Positions 42,915-51,211 of a stretch of DNA of 64,000 nucleotides are shown here, piece after piece. The notes beneath the pieces were generated by a model that made no database searches, was not told the DNA's origin, and saw only the letters and a list, made by a program, of their open reading frames with translations. The stretch is taken from NCBI RefSeq assembly GCF_039534975.1, contig NZ_BAAAWH010000001.1, positions 1,736,001-1,800,000 of the forward strand. The letters are read 5' to 3'. Numbering within the stretch: position 1 is the stretch's first letter; each line of letters opens with the position of its first letter. A program made the translations under genes and the position numbers. This DNA is from Microbacterium terregens. GTDB lineage: Bacteria; Actinomycetota; Actinomycetes; Actinomycetales; Microbacteriaceae.

Positions 42915-44609
42915 ATGGCCGACGCCGGCAGCATGCGTGCCCGGTACCGCAGGATCCTGCGGTTCGCGGCGCGTTACCTGGTTCAGGCGTGGTGGTTCGA
43001 GTTGACCCTGCCCAGGATCGGGCTGGAACGGGTCGCCGCGCGCGGGAGGACGGCGCGGTTGCAGCGCATCGCGCAGCGCTTCCACGTGCTGGCCGTCGAC
43101 CTCGGTGGTCTGATGATCAAGGTGGGACAGTTCATGTCGTCCCGGCTCGACGTCCTGCCACCCGAGATCACCAAGGAGCTCGAGGGCCTGCAGGACGAGG
43201 TTCCGCCGGTTCCGTTCCCGCCGATCCGCGAGCTGGCCGAAGCCGAGCTGGGGGTTCCGCTCGCACGCGCGTATTCGTTCGTCGACCCGGTGCCGCTGGC
43301 CGCGGCATCCCTCGGTCAGGCGCACCGCGCACGACTGTCGGATGCCGATGCCCAAGACTCCGGGATGACCGACGTCGTCGTGAAGATCCAGCGGCCGGGG
43401 ATCGAGAGGATCGTCGATGTCGACCTCCGCGCGCTGCGTCGCGTCGCCGGGTGGCTCAGTCGCGTGAAGGTCGTCTCGGACCGCGTGGACATGCCCGCAC
43501 TCGTCGAGGAATTCGCGCAGACCAGCCTCGAAGAGATCGAGTACCTCCACGAAGCCGCCAACGCCGAGCGCTTCACGGAAATGTTCGCCGGCGACCCTCG
43601 CGTGAGCGTTCCTCGGATCGTCTGGGAGCGCACCACTCGCCGGGTGCTGACCCTCGAAGACGTCACGGCGATCAAGATCAACGACGTCGAGGCGTTGCGT
43701 GCTGCGGGTATCGACCCCTCAGAGGTCGCGCAGGAATTCGCGGCCGTCATGTTCGACCAGCTCTTCCAACACGGCTATTTCCACGCCGACCCGCATCCCG
43801 GCAACATCTTCGTCACCCCGCTGATCGGGGGAGCGGATGCCGGGAGCCGGGCGTGGAATCTGACCTTCATCGACTTCGGCATGATGGGCGAGGTCCCGGA
43901 CGGTCTGCGCCGAGGATTGCAGAAGGTGCTCATCGCCGCCGCTTCGCGCAATGGCAAGGGGCTCGTCGACGGCATCCGCGAGGTCGGCGTGCTGCTGCCG
44001 TCCGCGGATACCAGCGAGCTTGAGCGCGCGATGACGAAGCTGTTCGGACGGTTCGGCGGGATGGGGTTCGCCGAACTGCAGGAAGTAGACCCGCGCGAGT
44101 TCCGCGATTTCGCGGTCGAGTTCGGTGATGTCGTCCGCACGCTGCCGTTCCAGCTGCCCGAGAACTTCCTGCTCATCATCCGCGCGATGGGACTCACCTC
44201 GGGCATGTGCAGCGCTCTTGACCCCCAGTTCAACATCTGGGACGCGATCGAGCCCTACGCCGCCCGGCTCATCCGGGACGAGAGCGGCAACATCCTGCAG
44301 GGGTTCGTGAAGCAGGCGGGGTCGGCCGCGGGACTCGTCGCACGGCTGCCCCAGCGCCTCGATGACCTCGCGACACGGATCGAGGACGGCCGGCTCACGG
44401 CGCAGAGTCCCCGGCTCGAACGTCGGATCGGACGCCTCGAGCGCACCGGTCGGCGTGTCATCTCCGCAGTCCTGTTCGCCGCGCTGTTCATCGGCGGGAT
44501 CCTGCTGCGCGCAGAGGATGTCGTGTTCGGCACGGTGGTCATGGCGGTCTCGGTCCTGCCACTGCTGCACGCGCTGTTCGCGGGCTGGGTCACCCGCCGG
44601 CTGCCGTAG
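42915..44609 (+). CDS. AarF/UbiB (ABC1) atypical kinase
   Basis: The protein has 564 residues. The ABC1/UbiB kinase-like fold shows KVGQFMSSRLDVLPPEI, the A-rich loop AAASLGQAH, the lysine of VVVKIQRPGI, the catalytic HADPHPGNIF and the metal-binding FIDFGM. Two C-terminal membrane helices (about 508-555) anchor it. Family members support lipid or quinone metabolism; the menaquinone-using respiratory chain of actinobacteria makes that plausible. AAGGAGA sets the ATG at 42915. Confidence 0.92.
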   Translation: MADAGSMRARYRRILRFAARYLVQAWWFELTLPRIGLERVAARGRTARLQRIAQRFHVLAVDLGGLMIKVGQFMSSRLDVLPPEITKELEGLQDEVPPVPFPPIRELAEAELGVPLARAYSFVDPVPLAAASLGQAHRARLSDADAQDSGMTDVVVKIQRPGIERIVDVDLRALRRVAGWLSRVKVVSDRVDMPALVEEFAQTSLEEIEYLHEAANAERFTEMFAGDPRVSVPRIVWERTTRRVLTLEDVTAIKINDVEALRAAGIDPSEVAQEFAAVMFDQLFQHGYFHADPHPGNIFVTPLIGGADAGSRAWNLTFIDFGMMGEVPDGLRRGLQKVLIAAASRNGKGLVDGIREVGVLLPSADTSELERAMTKLFGRFGGMGFAELQEVDPREFRDFAVEFGDVVRTLPFQLPENFLLIIRAMGLTSGMCSALDPQFNIWDAIEPYAARLIRDESGNILQGFVKQAGSAAGLVARLPQRLDDLATRIEDGRLTAQSPRLERRIGRLERTGRRVISAVLFAALFIGGILLRAEDVVFGTVVMAVSVLPLLHALFAGWVTRRLP

Positions 44610-44632
44610 AGCTTCGCGCTCCGGCGCCGTCG

Positions 44633-45181
44633 TCAGTTGCGCAGGCCCACCCGGTCCGGGATCTCGAAAGGCAGATGGGGGAGCCAGGACGCCGGGTCGG
44701 GCCAGGGCCGCGATGACGGCAGATGACTCAGCAGACGCCGGATGGCGGCATCCGTCACCGTCGCCGGCGCGGGTGAGGCGAGCACGCGCTGGGGGGCGTG
44801 GTGCCCGAGCGCTCCGCACCACCAGTGCCGCCACGTGTCGGGTGCACCCAGCGGTTCGAGCACGATGTAGTAGTCGGGCATGAGTGCGGAGCCGGTCTGG
44901 AACATTGCCAGGGCGGTCTCGACTTCGAGTTCGAGTGCTCCGAGGGTCGATCGCTCTTCGAAAAGCTCCACCCACGCGGCCGCGACATGCTCGAGAGGGT
45001 CAGCGTCGTGGACGATCCAGGGAGTACCTGCCGCCGCGATGCGCCGGGCTGCCAGCGCGGGCTCGCTGTCTCGCAACTCGAGCACCTCCACCCCGCGGAT
45101 GCCGTCGAGGCTCGCCAGCGCTTCTTGGGAATGCTCGCCGACGATTGCGACGATGGTTCCGGTGTTCACCGCGTGCGCCAT
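44633..45181 (-). CDS. Conserved hypothetical protein
   Basis: The protein has 182 residues with no recognised motif, signal peptide or membrane helix. An alpha/beta N-terminal half (TIVAIVGEHSQEALASLDG, VEVLELRDSE) precedes a Trp/His-rich stretch (TWRHWWCGALGHHAP). Third-position GC and the promoter hexamer support a real gene. It is convergent with the AarF-like gene. Confidence 0.75.
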   Translation of the reverse strand: MAHAVNTGTIVAIVGEHSQEALASLDGIRGVEVLELRDSEPALAARRIAAAGTPWIVHDADPLEHVAAAWVELFEERSTLGALELEVETALAMFQTGSALMPDYYIVLEPLGAPDTWRHWWCGALGHHAPQRVLASPAPATVTDAAIRRLLSHLPSSRPWPDPASWLPHLPFEIPDRVGLRN

Positions 45182-45186
45182 GTTCG

Positions 45187-45192
45187 ATATTA
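45187..45192 (-). promoter_or_regulatory. -10 hexamer TAATAT of the hypothetical gene
   Basis: TAATAT lies 5 nt before the ATG at 45181 with no Shine-Dalgarno; leaderless transcription is likely. Confidence 0.45.
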
Positions 45193-45349
45193 CGTCGGGC
45201 TGGGCCGTGTGCGGCGGATCTGCGCGCCGATGTCCCCGATGCGACGAATCCCGACCCGCGTGTTAACGGGCGAATGCCGCGACCCGAAGGTCCGCGGCAT
45301 TCTTGTCCGTTCGCTGAGCTCGCCGAGGCGAGCCGCGTAAGGAGTGGTC

Positions 45350-45378
45350 GGTCGGGACGGAGCTAGGCCGTCCCGACC
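45350..45378 (-). terminator. Terminator of cspA
   Basis: Perfect 11-bp arms GGTCGGGACGG and CCGTCCCGACC with a 7-nt loop lie 10 nt after the cspA stop (minus strand). An AT-rich stretch flanks the cspA side. Confidence 0.8.
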
Positions 45379-45387
45379 AACAGAAAA

Positions 45388-45591
45388 TCAGAGAGGCCGG
45401 ATGTTCGCAGCCTGCATGCCCTTCGGGCCGCGCTCGGCCTCGAATTCGACCTTCTGGTCTTCGCGAAGCTCCTTGTAGCCGTCGCCAGTGATCGCGCTGA
45501 AGTGCGCGAACAGGTCGGCGCCGCCGTCATCGGGAGCGATGAAGCCGAAGCCTTTTTCAGAGTTGAACCATTTCACGGTGCCAGTGGCCAT
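45388..45591 (-). CDS. cspA: Cold shock protein, CspA family
   Basis: The protein has 67 residues. It is a single cold-shock domain with RNA-binding motifs RNP1 KGFGFIAP and RNP2 DLFAHFSAI, beginning [17 protein letters not shown]. It acts as an RNA chaperone. AAAGGAAA lies 7 nt before the ATG. The reading frame stays open for 123 codons upstream without a stop (see next entry), but the domain boundary and ribosome binding site fix this start. Confidence 0.96.
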   Translation of the reverse strand: MATGTVKWFNSEKGFGFIAPDDGGADLFAHFSAITGDGYKELREDQKVEFEAERGPKGMQAANIRPL

Positions 45592-45960
45592 CGTGTCTTT
45601 CCTTTTACTTTTAGGGCCGCGAGAGCGACCAGTTGTACCGCGCCGATGTGTTCGGAGCGGACGAATGGGGTGTAGCGGGCGGCCCGTCTGTGACGGGGCC
45701 GCGTGGGTGACACATGCGGCGACCACTGCGGAGGCGAGCTCACGGGTTGCGTGCACGCCGAGGTCTTCGCCTCGAGCGCTGTGCGCTTCGTAGCCGCGGG
45801 AGGTGATGCCGACGAAACCAGCGTACTCTCCGGCGGCTGTCGCGACGAACACGTCGTCGTCAGCGGGGCGCCAGTCGAGCGGCGGTCGTGATGATGCGGT
45901 GATGCAGGTAGTCAATGCGGCTTTCAGGGATTCGTGTGGCGATAACAGACGCTCGTACAC
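45592..45960 (-). other. Open frame in phase with and upstream of cspA
   Basis: From a GTG at 45960 a frame of 123 codons runs into the cspA ATG without a stop. Its first about 85 residues look protein-like ([37 protein letters not shown]), whereas the last about 35 are Arg/Pro-rich and look like untranslated leader. It could be a small gene whose stop was lost, an N-terminally extended CspA, or chance coding in a long cold-shock leader. No clear ribosome binding site precedes 45960. Confidence 0.3.
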
Positions 45961-46110
45961 GGAAGTCGAAGGGCGATATGGGCGGATGTCGATGCGACGA
46001 TCCAGCGTCAGGCTGTCTGCACTCCACAGTGAGGCAGTGGGTTAAGACGCGAAACCCGAGTGGGCAACCCTGAGCTTAGCACGGCGAGGCGGTGTCGTCC
46101 GACCAGCGGC
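45961..46110. other. Rest of the gap between cspA and the oxidoreductase gene
   Basis: Together with the preceding entry this makes a 519-nt gap (45592-46110) without a secure gene. I see no strong hairpin or palindrome in this part; the cspA promoter probably lies in the gap. Confidence 0.5.
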
Positions 46111-47025
46111 TCAACCGACCGAGATGATGGTCTTACCCGGGGTGTGCCGGCCGGACACGAATGCCGCAGCTGCCTCTTCGAGAGGCCGGACGGCGCCGAC
46201 GACGGTCCTGAGACGACCATCCTGCAGACGGCGCGCGAGGTCGGCGAGCTGTGGCCGGTTCGGCTCGACGACGAAGTACAGCGCCAGACCGTCCTCCGGC
46301 TGACGCGCCGGCGGCCCCGGGAGTGTCACGATTCGGCCGCCCGGTCTCAGGACACCCAGCGACCGCTCGAAGACGTCCCCGCCGATGACATCGAAAACGA
46401 CGTCGACCTGGCCGACGTCCTCGAGTCGGTCTCGCTGCAGGTCCAGGAACTCGTTCGCGCCGAGCCCCACCACGGTGTCCTCATCTGTCGCTCGTCCTGT
46501 GCCGATCACCCACGCGCCTGCTTCCTGCGCGAGCTGCACGGCGATGGAGCCGACCCCACGACCGGCCCCGTGGATCAGGACGGATTGACCGGTCGCCAGC
46601 CGTGCGTGCTGAAAGAGCCCCTGCAAGGACGTGAGTCCCGAGATCGACAACGCGGCGGCGTCGACGAAACCGACGCTCACGGGCAACGGAGCGAGGTTGC
46701 GCGCTTCGACGGCTGTGTACTCGGCGAGCGACCCGTTCCGGGTCCAGTCCGTCAGCCCGAACACGCGCTGTCCGACGGTGAGACCAGTGGTGCCGTAACC
46801 CAGTTCGGAGACGACCCCCGCGACCTCGTGACCCGGGACGCTGGGCGTGCGGTCCTTCCCGGCCCGGTCGATCCAGGTACCCGGCCAGGTCAGCTCGCCG
46901 GTCGTGAACCCCGCGGCGTGGACACGGACGATGACGTCGTTCTCCGCGGTGTGAGGATACTCCACGTCAGCAAGGGTCATGGATTCCACGCCGAGGCCGG
47001 GCGCCGCGACGGTCATCGCCTTCAT
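46111..47025 (-). CDS. NADP-dependent zinc-free alcohol dehydrogenase / quinone oxidoreductase
   Basis: The protein has 304 residues in the MDR superfamily. It has an N-terminal GroES-like fold with TPSVPGHEVAGVVSELG and a Rossmann domain with GAGRGVGSIAVQLAQEAGA near 150. The structural zinc cysteines are absent, as in NADPH:quinone oxidoreductases. It lies 6 nt after the truncated epoxide hydrolase in one transcription unit. Confidence 0.9.
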   Translation of the reverse strand: MKAMTVAAPGLGVESMTLADVEYPHTAENDVIVRVHAAGFTTGELTWPGTWIDRAGKDRTPSVPGHEVAGVVSELGYGTTGLTVGQRVFGLTDWTRNGSLAEYTAVEARNLAPLPVSVGFVDAAALSISGLTSLQGLFQHARLATGQSVLIHGAGRGVGSIAVQLAQEAGAWVIGTGRATDEDTVVGLGANEFLDLQRDRLEDVGQVDVVFDVIGGDVFERSLGVLRPGGRIVTLPGPPARQPEDGLALYFVVEPNRPQLADLARRLQDGRLRTVVGAVRPLEEAAAAFVSGRHTPGKTIISVG

Positions 47026-47031
47026 GTCATC

Positions 47032-48060
47032 TCACACGCGGAGCCCTCGGAACGCATTGCGCACCTCGGAGGTGAAGAGTTCGGGCTCCTCCCACGCCGC
47101 GAAGTGTCCGCCCCGATCGACGGCGTTGTAGTACGCCACGCCCGGGTAGGCGACCTCGACCCAGCTGCGGGGAGCCGCCCAGATCTCGCCCGGGAACGCG
47201 GTGAAGCCGACGGGCACCGCGACCGGTGGTGGCGCTTGCCCGGAGGCGCCCGCGGCGGCCAGGAACCGCCCGAACTCCCAATACCAGCGCGCGGCGGACG
47301 TGCCGGTTCCTGTCAGCCAGTAGAGCGTGATGTTGTCGAGGATGTTGTCACGGGTGAGGTTGCCCACGGGTCGACCTTCGACGAAGGCTCGGCTGATCTT
47401 GTAGTAGCTGTCCGTGTCGTGATCCAGCATCCATGCGGCCAGACCGATCGGCGTGTTCAGCAAGGAGTACCCGATGGTCTGAGGGCGGGTCGTCTGCTCC
47501 AGGAAGTACCCGAAACCGTCGGTGGTGAAGCTGGCCAGCGCGGCATGCGCCGCGCGCTCTTCCTCCGTCTCGGCGGGGAGCACGTCCTTCAGGCCGATTG
47601 CGAGGGCGAGCAGGTTGACGTGGATGCCGAGGAGCCCAGCGGGAGCTTGGCGGCCCATCGCGTCGGTCACGGCGGCACCGACGTCGCCGCCCTGCGCCAC
47701 GTAGCGGGTGTAGCCGAGCCGCTCCATCAGTTTCGCCCACGCTTGCGCCATGGGCCCGTTCTCCCACCCGAGTTCCGTCGGCGCATCAGAGAAGCCGTAC
47801 CCGGGCAGAGAGGGGAGGACGACGTGGAATGCATCGTCCGCGCTGCCCCCGTACGCCGTGGGATCGGTGAGGGGGCCGATCGTGTCCAGGAGCTCGATCA
47901 CCGAGCCGGGCCAGCCGTGGGTCATGATGAGCGGCATCGCGCTCGGATGCCGTGACCGGACGTGGATGAAATGAATTCCGAGTCCATCGATGACCGTGGT
48001 GAATTGGGGTAGTGCGTTCAGACGCGCCTCGCAGCGCCGCCACGGTCCGGATGCTCCCAC
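47032..48060 (-). pseudogene. Epoxide hydrolase lacking most of its N-terminal EHN domain
   Basis: The protein has about 342 residues from a GTG. The alpha/beta-hydrolase core is intact: HGWPGS oxyanion region, nucleophile Asp in AQGGDVGAAV, tyrosines in the cap, and a C-terminal DRGGHFAAWEEP with the catalytic His. In full-length family members about 60-70 residues of EHN domain precede WR(A/R)CEARLNALPQF; here the sequence starts at that point. The missing part is not present in any frame of the 112 nt upstream. The remaining protein may be unstable or could have been repurposed. Confidence 0.65.
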
Positions 48061-48172
48061 AACCCCGCGCTCGAGACAGCGCGCGGGGATGTGAGGATTC
48101 TCATGAACGGACGCGTGCGTCGCTGCTCACCCGACATCATCCGGCTGCGCTCCCGTCGAGGAATCGCGCCGA

Positions 48173-48520
48173 TCAGCGGCCTTGACGCTTCTTGAATGGT
48201 TTCGGCTGCCCCTTCACGGCAGGAGCGCGGCCTTTGCCCTTCGAGGCCTTGGCCTTGCCACCGGCCGGAACGGCAGCTTTCGCAGCCGGGGCGGGCGCTG
48301 CGGCGATGCGCATCTTGGCCTCCGCGAGCAGAAGCGCGCCGGCAGGCGTCAGCCGGGTTCCGGCGTGCCCACGCGTGAACAAGGAATGACCGACTTCGTG
48401 CTCGAGCTTCTCGATCGACGAGTAGAGAGCAGCGAGCGGGATGTCGAGCGTTTTCGCGGCCCGGGGAAAATGCAACTCTTCGGCCGCCGCCACGAATCGT
48501 GAAAGCTGGGTGATCTTCAC
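48173..48520 (-). CDS. Stand-alone LysR helix-turn-helix with Lys/Ala/Pro-rich tail
   Basis: The protein has 115 residues. Residues 1-65 are a LysR-type winged helix (LSRFVAAAEELHFPRAAKTL, then LFTRGHAGTRLTPAG). No effector-binding domain follows. Instead, residues about 75-115 are Ala/Lys/Pro/Gly-rich (AKAAVPAGGKAKASKGKGR, KPFKKRQGR), resembling a histone-H1 tail. The arrangement suggests a nucleoid-associated or accessory DNA-binding protein, not an inducer-responsive LysR regulator. Divergent from the LuxR-hydrolase. Confidence 0.85.
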   Translation of the reverse strand: MKITQLSRFVAAAEELHFPRAAKTLDIPLAALYSSIEKLEHEVGHSLFTRGHAGTRLTPAGALLLAEAKMRIAAAPAPAAKAAVPAGGKAKASKGKGRAPAVKGQPKPFKKRQGR

Positions 48521-48703
48521 AGGAGCCTCTCGTTGGTCGGCACGCGCCGCGCCGGTCGGGAGCGGTCCGACCAGGTGACGCCCGTCCGCGCGGCGCGCTC
48601 ACGCGTACCGACAGCGTTCGCCTCCTGCACAGGATAGGCGCCGCGGATGGCAGGCTCCCGTGTGCCGGCCGGCGACCCCGGTGTGCTGGCCCGGCGGTCC
48701 TTC

Positions 48704-48709
48704 TATGAT
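48704..48709 (+). promoter_or_regulatory. -10 hexamer TATGAT of the LuxR-hydrolase gene
   Basis: TATGAT lies exactly 6 nt before GTG 48716. It selects this start over the ATG at 48647. Confidence 0.5.
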
Positions 48710-48715
48710 GTCGGC

Positions 48716-49804
48716 GTGGACACGCCCAAAGCCGATGTCGTCCAGGACATCCGCTTCGCGCGATCGGCCGACGGAGTCGGGATCGCGTACGCGGTGCACG
48801 GATCCGGACCACCCCTGCTGATCGACGCCTGCTGGCTCAGTCATCTGCAGTTCGACTGGGAGAGTCCCGTCTGGCGCCACTTCCTCGTCGAACTCGGCAA
48901 GATCGCCACCGTCATCCGCTACGACGAGCGCGGCCACGGGCTCTCGGACCGCGGGGTGACCGATCACAGTCTGGAGGCGCGAGTCGGCGATCTCGAGGCG
49001 GTGGTGGAGGATGCCGGGCTCGACCGCTTCGCGCTGATGGCCATGGCCCAGGGAGGCCCGGTCGCGATCGAGTACGCCGCGCGGCATCCTGAACGCCTGA
49101 CCAGGCTCATCTTCTACGCCAGCCACTCCGGCGAGCGGGCCGCGGCGACATCGCAGGAGCTGGAGCTGTCGGACGCGATGCAAGCGCTGATCAAGGTCGG
49201 CTGGGCGCGGCCGACTTCGGAGTTCCGACGCGTCTTCAGCAGCATGATGATCCCCGGTGGGACCGAAGAGCAGATGCGCTGGATCGACGACCTGCAACAG
49301 CGCGCCTGCGACACCGAGACGGCAGTCCTGGCACGCGCGCAGCGACAGGTCACCGACTCCACCTGGCGTCTCCCCGAGTTGGATCTTCCGACCCTCGTCA
49401 TTCACAGCCGGGGTGAGCAGATGGTCGAGTTCCATCACGCCCGGCACCTCGCCGCCGGCATCCGCGGTGCACGACTCGTGGCGTTGGACAGCAACAATCA
49501 CATCCTGCTCGCCGATGAGCCGGCCTGGCCGGCGTTCCTGCACGAGGTGGCGGCGTTCATCGAACCCGACCGGCGACGCACGCCGGACGTCACCGCCGAA
49601 GACGTGGCGGGTCTGGTCTCGCCGCGGGAGCTCGACATCCTGCGGCTCGCGGCGTCGGGTTACGACAACGACGCCATCGCTGCCCAGCTGTTCCTGTCCG
49701 TGCGCACCGTCGAGCGGCACCTTCAGAACGTCTACGCGAAGCTCGGCCTGAGCGGGCGGACGGCCCGCACCGCCGCCGTCGCCCGGCTGCTGTCCCGCGC
49801 GTAA
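48716..49804 (+). CDS. Alpha/beta hydrolase-LuxR fusion regulator with missing nucleophile
   Basis: The protein has 362 residues. The alpha/beta-hydrolase domain (about 1-280) contains RYDERGHGLSD and the late His in DSNNHILLADEP. The C-terminal LuxR helix-turn-helix has LVSPRELDILRLAASGYDND and FLSVRTVERHLQNVYAKLG. The nucleophile elbow reads A-M-A-Q-G-G, so the expected serine is Ala111 (codon GCC). The domain is therefore probably a ligand sensor, not an esterase. The GTG at 48716 is preferred over ATG 48647 on promoter spacing. Confidence 0.88.
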   Translation: MDTPKADVVQDIRFARSADGVGIAYAVHGSGPPLLIDACWLSHLQFDWESPVWRHFLVELGKIATVIRYDERGHGLSDRGVTDHSLEARVGDLEAVVEDAGLDRFALMAMAQGGPVAIEYAARHPERLTRLIFYASHSGERAAATSQELELSDAMQALIKVGWARPTSEFRRVFSSMMIPGGTEEQMRWIDDLQQRACDTETAVLARAQRQVTDSTWRLPELDLPTLVIHSRGEQMVEFHHARHLAAGIRGARLVALDSNNHILLADEPAWPAFLHEVAAFIEPDRRRTPDVTAEDVAGLVSPRELDILRLAASGYDNDAIAAQLFLSVRTVERHLQNVYAKLGLSGRTARTAAVARLLSRA

Positions 49805-49925
49805 CGCGTACGCGTCAGCCGACAGCATCCCTCTCGCTGAGGGTGTCGGTTGCGCGTCGGCGCCGATGTGACCGGGGGTGCGCGATTCCTAGCGTGGTGG
49901 CACCAACCACAACAGGAGGAATCAG

Positions 49926-50771
49926 ATGTCATCCTTTACCAGCACCACCTGGAACGTGACGGCGACCGATGAAGACCGCGCGCTCAAGGCCAAGCACGCC
50001 GCGATGTGGGCGAGCGGGAACTATCCCGCCGTCGTCGACGAGGTCGTCCACTCCCTCGGGGGGATCCTCGTCGAGGCGATCGACGTGCGAGCTGGACAGC
50101 GCGTCCTCGACGTGGCCGCCGGCACCGGCACATCGGCGATCCCGGCGGCTCGGCGCGGCGCCGACGTCAGCGCCACGGATCTCACCCCGGAACTCCTCGC
50201 CGTCGGACGTGCCGCCGCCGAGTCGGAAGGGATCCGACTGACGTGGCAGACCGCGGACGCTGAAGCGCTGCCGTTCGGCGACGGAGACTTCGACGTCGTC
50301 ATGTCGAGCATCGGCGTGATGTTCGCACCGCACCACCGGCAGGCCGCGGACGAGCTCGTCCGCGTGGTCCGTCCCGGCGGGACGATCGGCGTCCTCAGCT
50401 GGACGCCGATGGGCTTCATCGGACAGCTCTTCGCCACGATGAAGCCCTTTGCGCCGCCACCCCCTCCCGGCGCTTCTCCCGCGCCGCTGTGGGGCAGCGT
50501 CGAGCACGTCCGGGACATGTTCGGCGACCGCGTGGACGAGGTCGTCGCCCGGCAACGGGCTCTGCGGGTCGACCGGTTCGCCACCGGCGCCGACTTCCGC
50601 GACTTCTTCAAGACCAACTACGGCCCGACGATCGCGGTCTACCGCTTCATCGCCGACGACGCGGAGAGGGTCGCCGCCCTCGACGCCGACATGGCGTCAC
50701 TGGGCGACCGGTTCCTCGACGACGGCGTGATGCCGTGGGAGTACCTGATCGTCACCGCGCGGCGTCGATAG
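49926..50771 (+). CDS. Class I SAM-dependent methyltransferase
   Basis: The protein has 281 residues. Motif I VLDVAAGTGTSAIPAARRG binds SAM, followed by TDLTPELLAVG, AEALPFGDGDFDVVMSS and VRVVRPGGTIGVLSW. It is of the UbiE/Methyltransf_11 type; substrate unknown. A TAGCGT hexamer at 49890-49895 and AGGAGGA upstream of the ATG give a standard leader. It lies downstream of the LuxR-hydrolase and could be its target. Confidence 0.92.
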   Translation: MSSFTSTTWNVTATDEDRALKAKHAAMWASGNYPAVVDEVVHSLGGILVEAIDVRAGQRVLDVAAGTGTSAIPAARRGADVSATDLTPELLAVGRAAAESEGIRLTWQTADAEALPFGDGDFDVVMSSIGVMFAPHHRQAADELVRVVRPGGTIGVLSWTPMGFIGQLFATMKPFAPPPPPGASPAPLWGSVEHVRDMFGDRVDEVVARQRALRVDRFATGADFRDFFKTNYGPTIAVYRFIADDAERVAALDADMASLGDRFLDDGVMPWEYLIVTARRR

Positions 50772-50779
50772 GAGAGATC

Positions 50780-50932
50780 ATGCACCCGCTGATGTACGCC
50801 GGCCTCCTGCCCGACAGTCGCCAGGTGAGCCGCGACGCCGCCGAACGTCACGCACGCACGACCGTCCGCCGGAGGCGCGAAGACGCGCACCGTCCCCGGT
50901 TCCGCGCCTGGCGTCCGCTCCTGCAGAGCTGA
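50780..50932 (+). CDS. Small basic protein downstream of the methyltransferase
   Basis: The protein has 50 residues: MHPLMYAGLLPDSRQ at the start, then an Arg-rich middle (TTVRRRREDAHRPRFR). AGGAGAG lies 6 nt before the ATG, which is only 8 nt after the methyltransferase stop. That argues for translation from the same mRNA. It has no family that I recognise. Confidence 0.55.
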   Translation: MHPLMYAGLLPDSRQVSRDAAERHARTTVRRRREDAHRPRFRAWRPLLQS

Positions 50933-51005
50933 CACCGAGACACCTCGCACTCGGCTCCTTCGGGGCGGAGGGTGACTCTCGCTTCTGGACAGAAGGGAAT
51001 GGGAC

Positions 51006-51137
51006 ATGATCATTGCGCTCGCACTCGCAATCCTCGGCCTGGTCGGGCTGATCGGTGCGGTCGTGGCGTCCGTACGCGACTCGCGCGGCGCGCTGCCCAC
51101 GGTCTGGGACTACGACACGCGCCACCCACTGCCGTGA
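51006..51137 (+). CDS. Small single-helix membrane protein
   Basis: The protein has 43 residues. A hydrophobic N-terminal helix (IIALALAILGLVGLIGAVVA) is followed by a polar tail ending TVWDYDTRHPLP. AGAAGGGA lies about 8 nt upstream of the ATG. A strong terminator follows 12 nt after the stop, which supports the end of a transcription unit here. Confidence 0.65.
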   Translation: MIIALALAILGLVGLIGAVVASVRDSRGALPTVWDYDTRHPLP

Positions 51138-51148
51138 CATCGCGCAGC

Positions 51149-51190
51149 GAAGGCCCCGCGTTCCTGATTCGTCAGGAACGCGGGGCCTTC
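51149..51190. terminator. Strong bidirectional terminator
   Basis: Perfect 19-bp arms (GAAGGCCCCGCGTTCCTGA and its complement) enclose a TTCG tetraloop between convergent genes. It is the best hairpin in the window. Confidence 0.92.
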
Positions 51191-51211
51191 GTCACGACTG
51201 TTGTCGTGGTC

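Noticed and set aside
48061..48172. Missing N-terminus of the epoxide hydrolase in another frame (frameshift)
   Set aside because: The 112 nt upstream encode nothing like the EHN domain in any frame, so this is a truncation and not a frameshift.
49819..49849. Hairpin after the LuxR-hydrolase gene as a terminator
   Set aside because: Arms CCGACA/TGTCGG plus CCCT/AGGG pair only with a 4-nt bulge; too weak to call.
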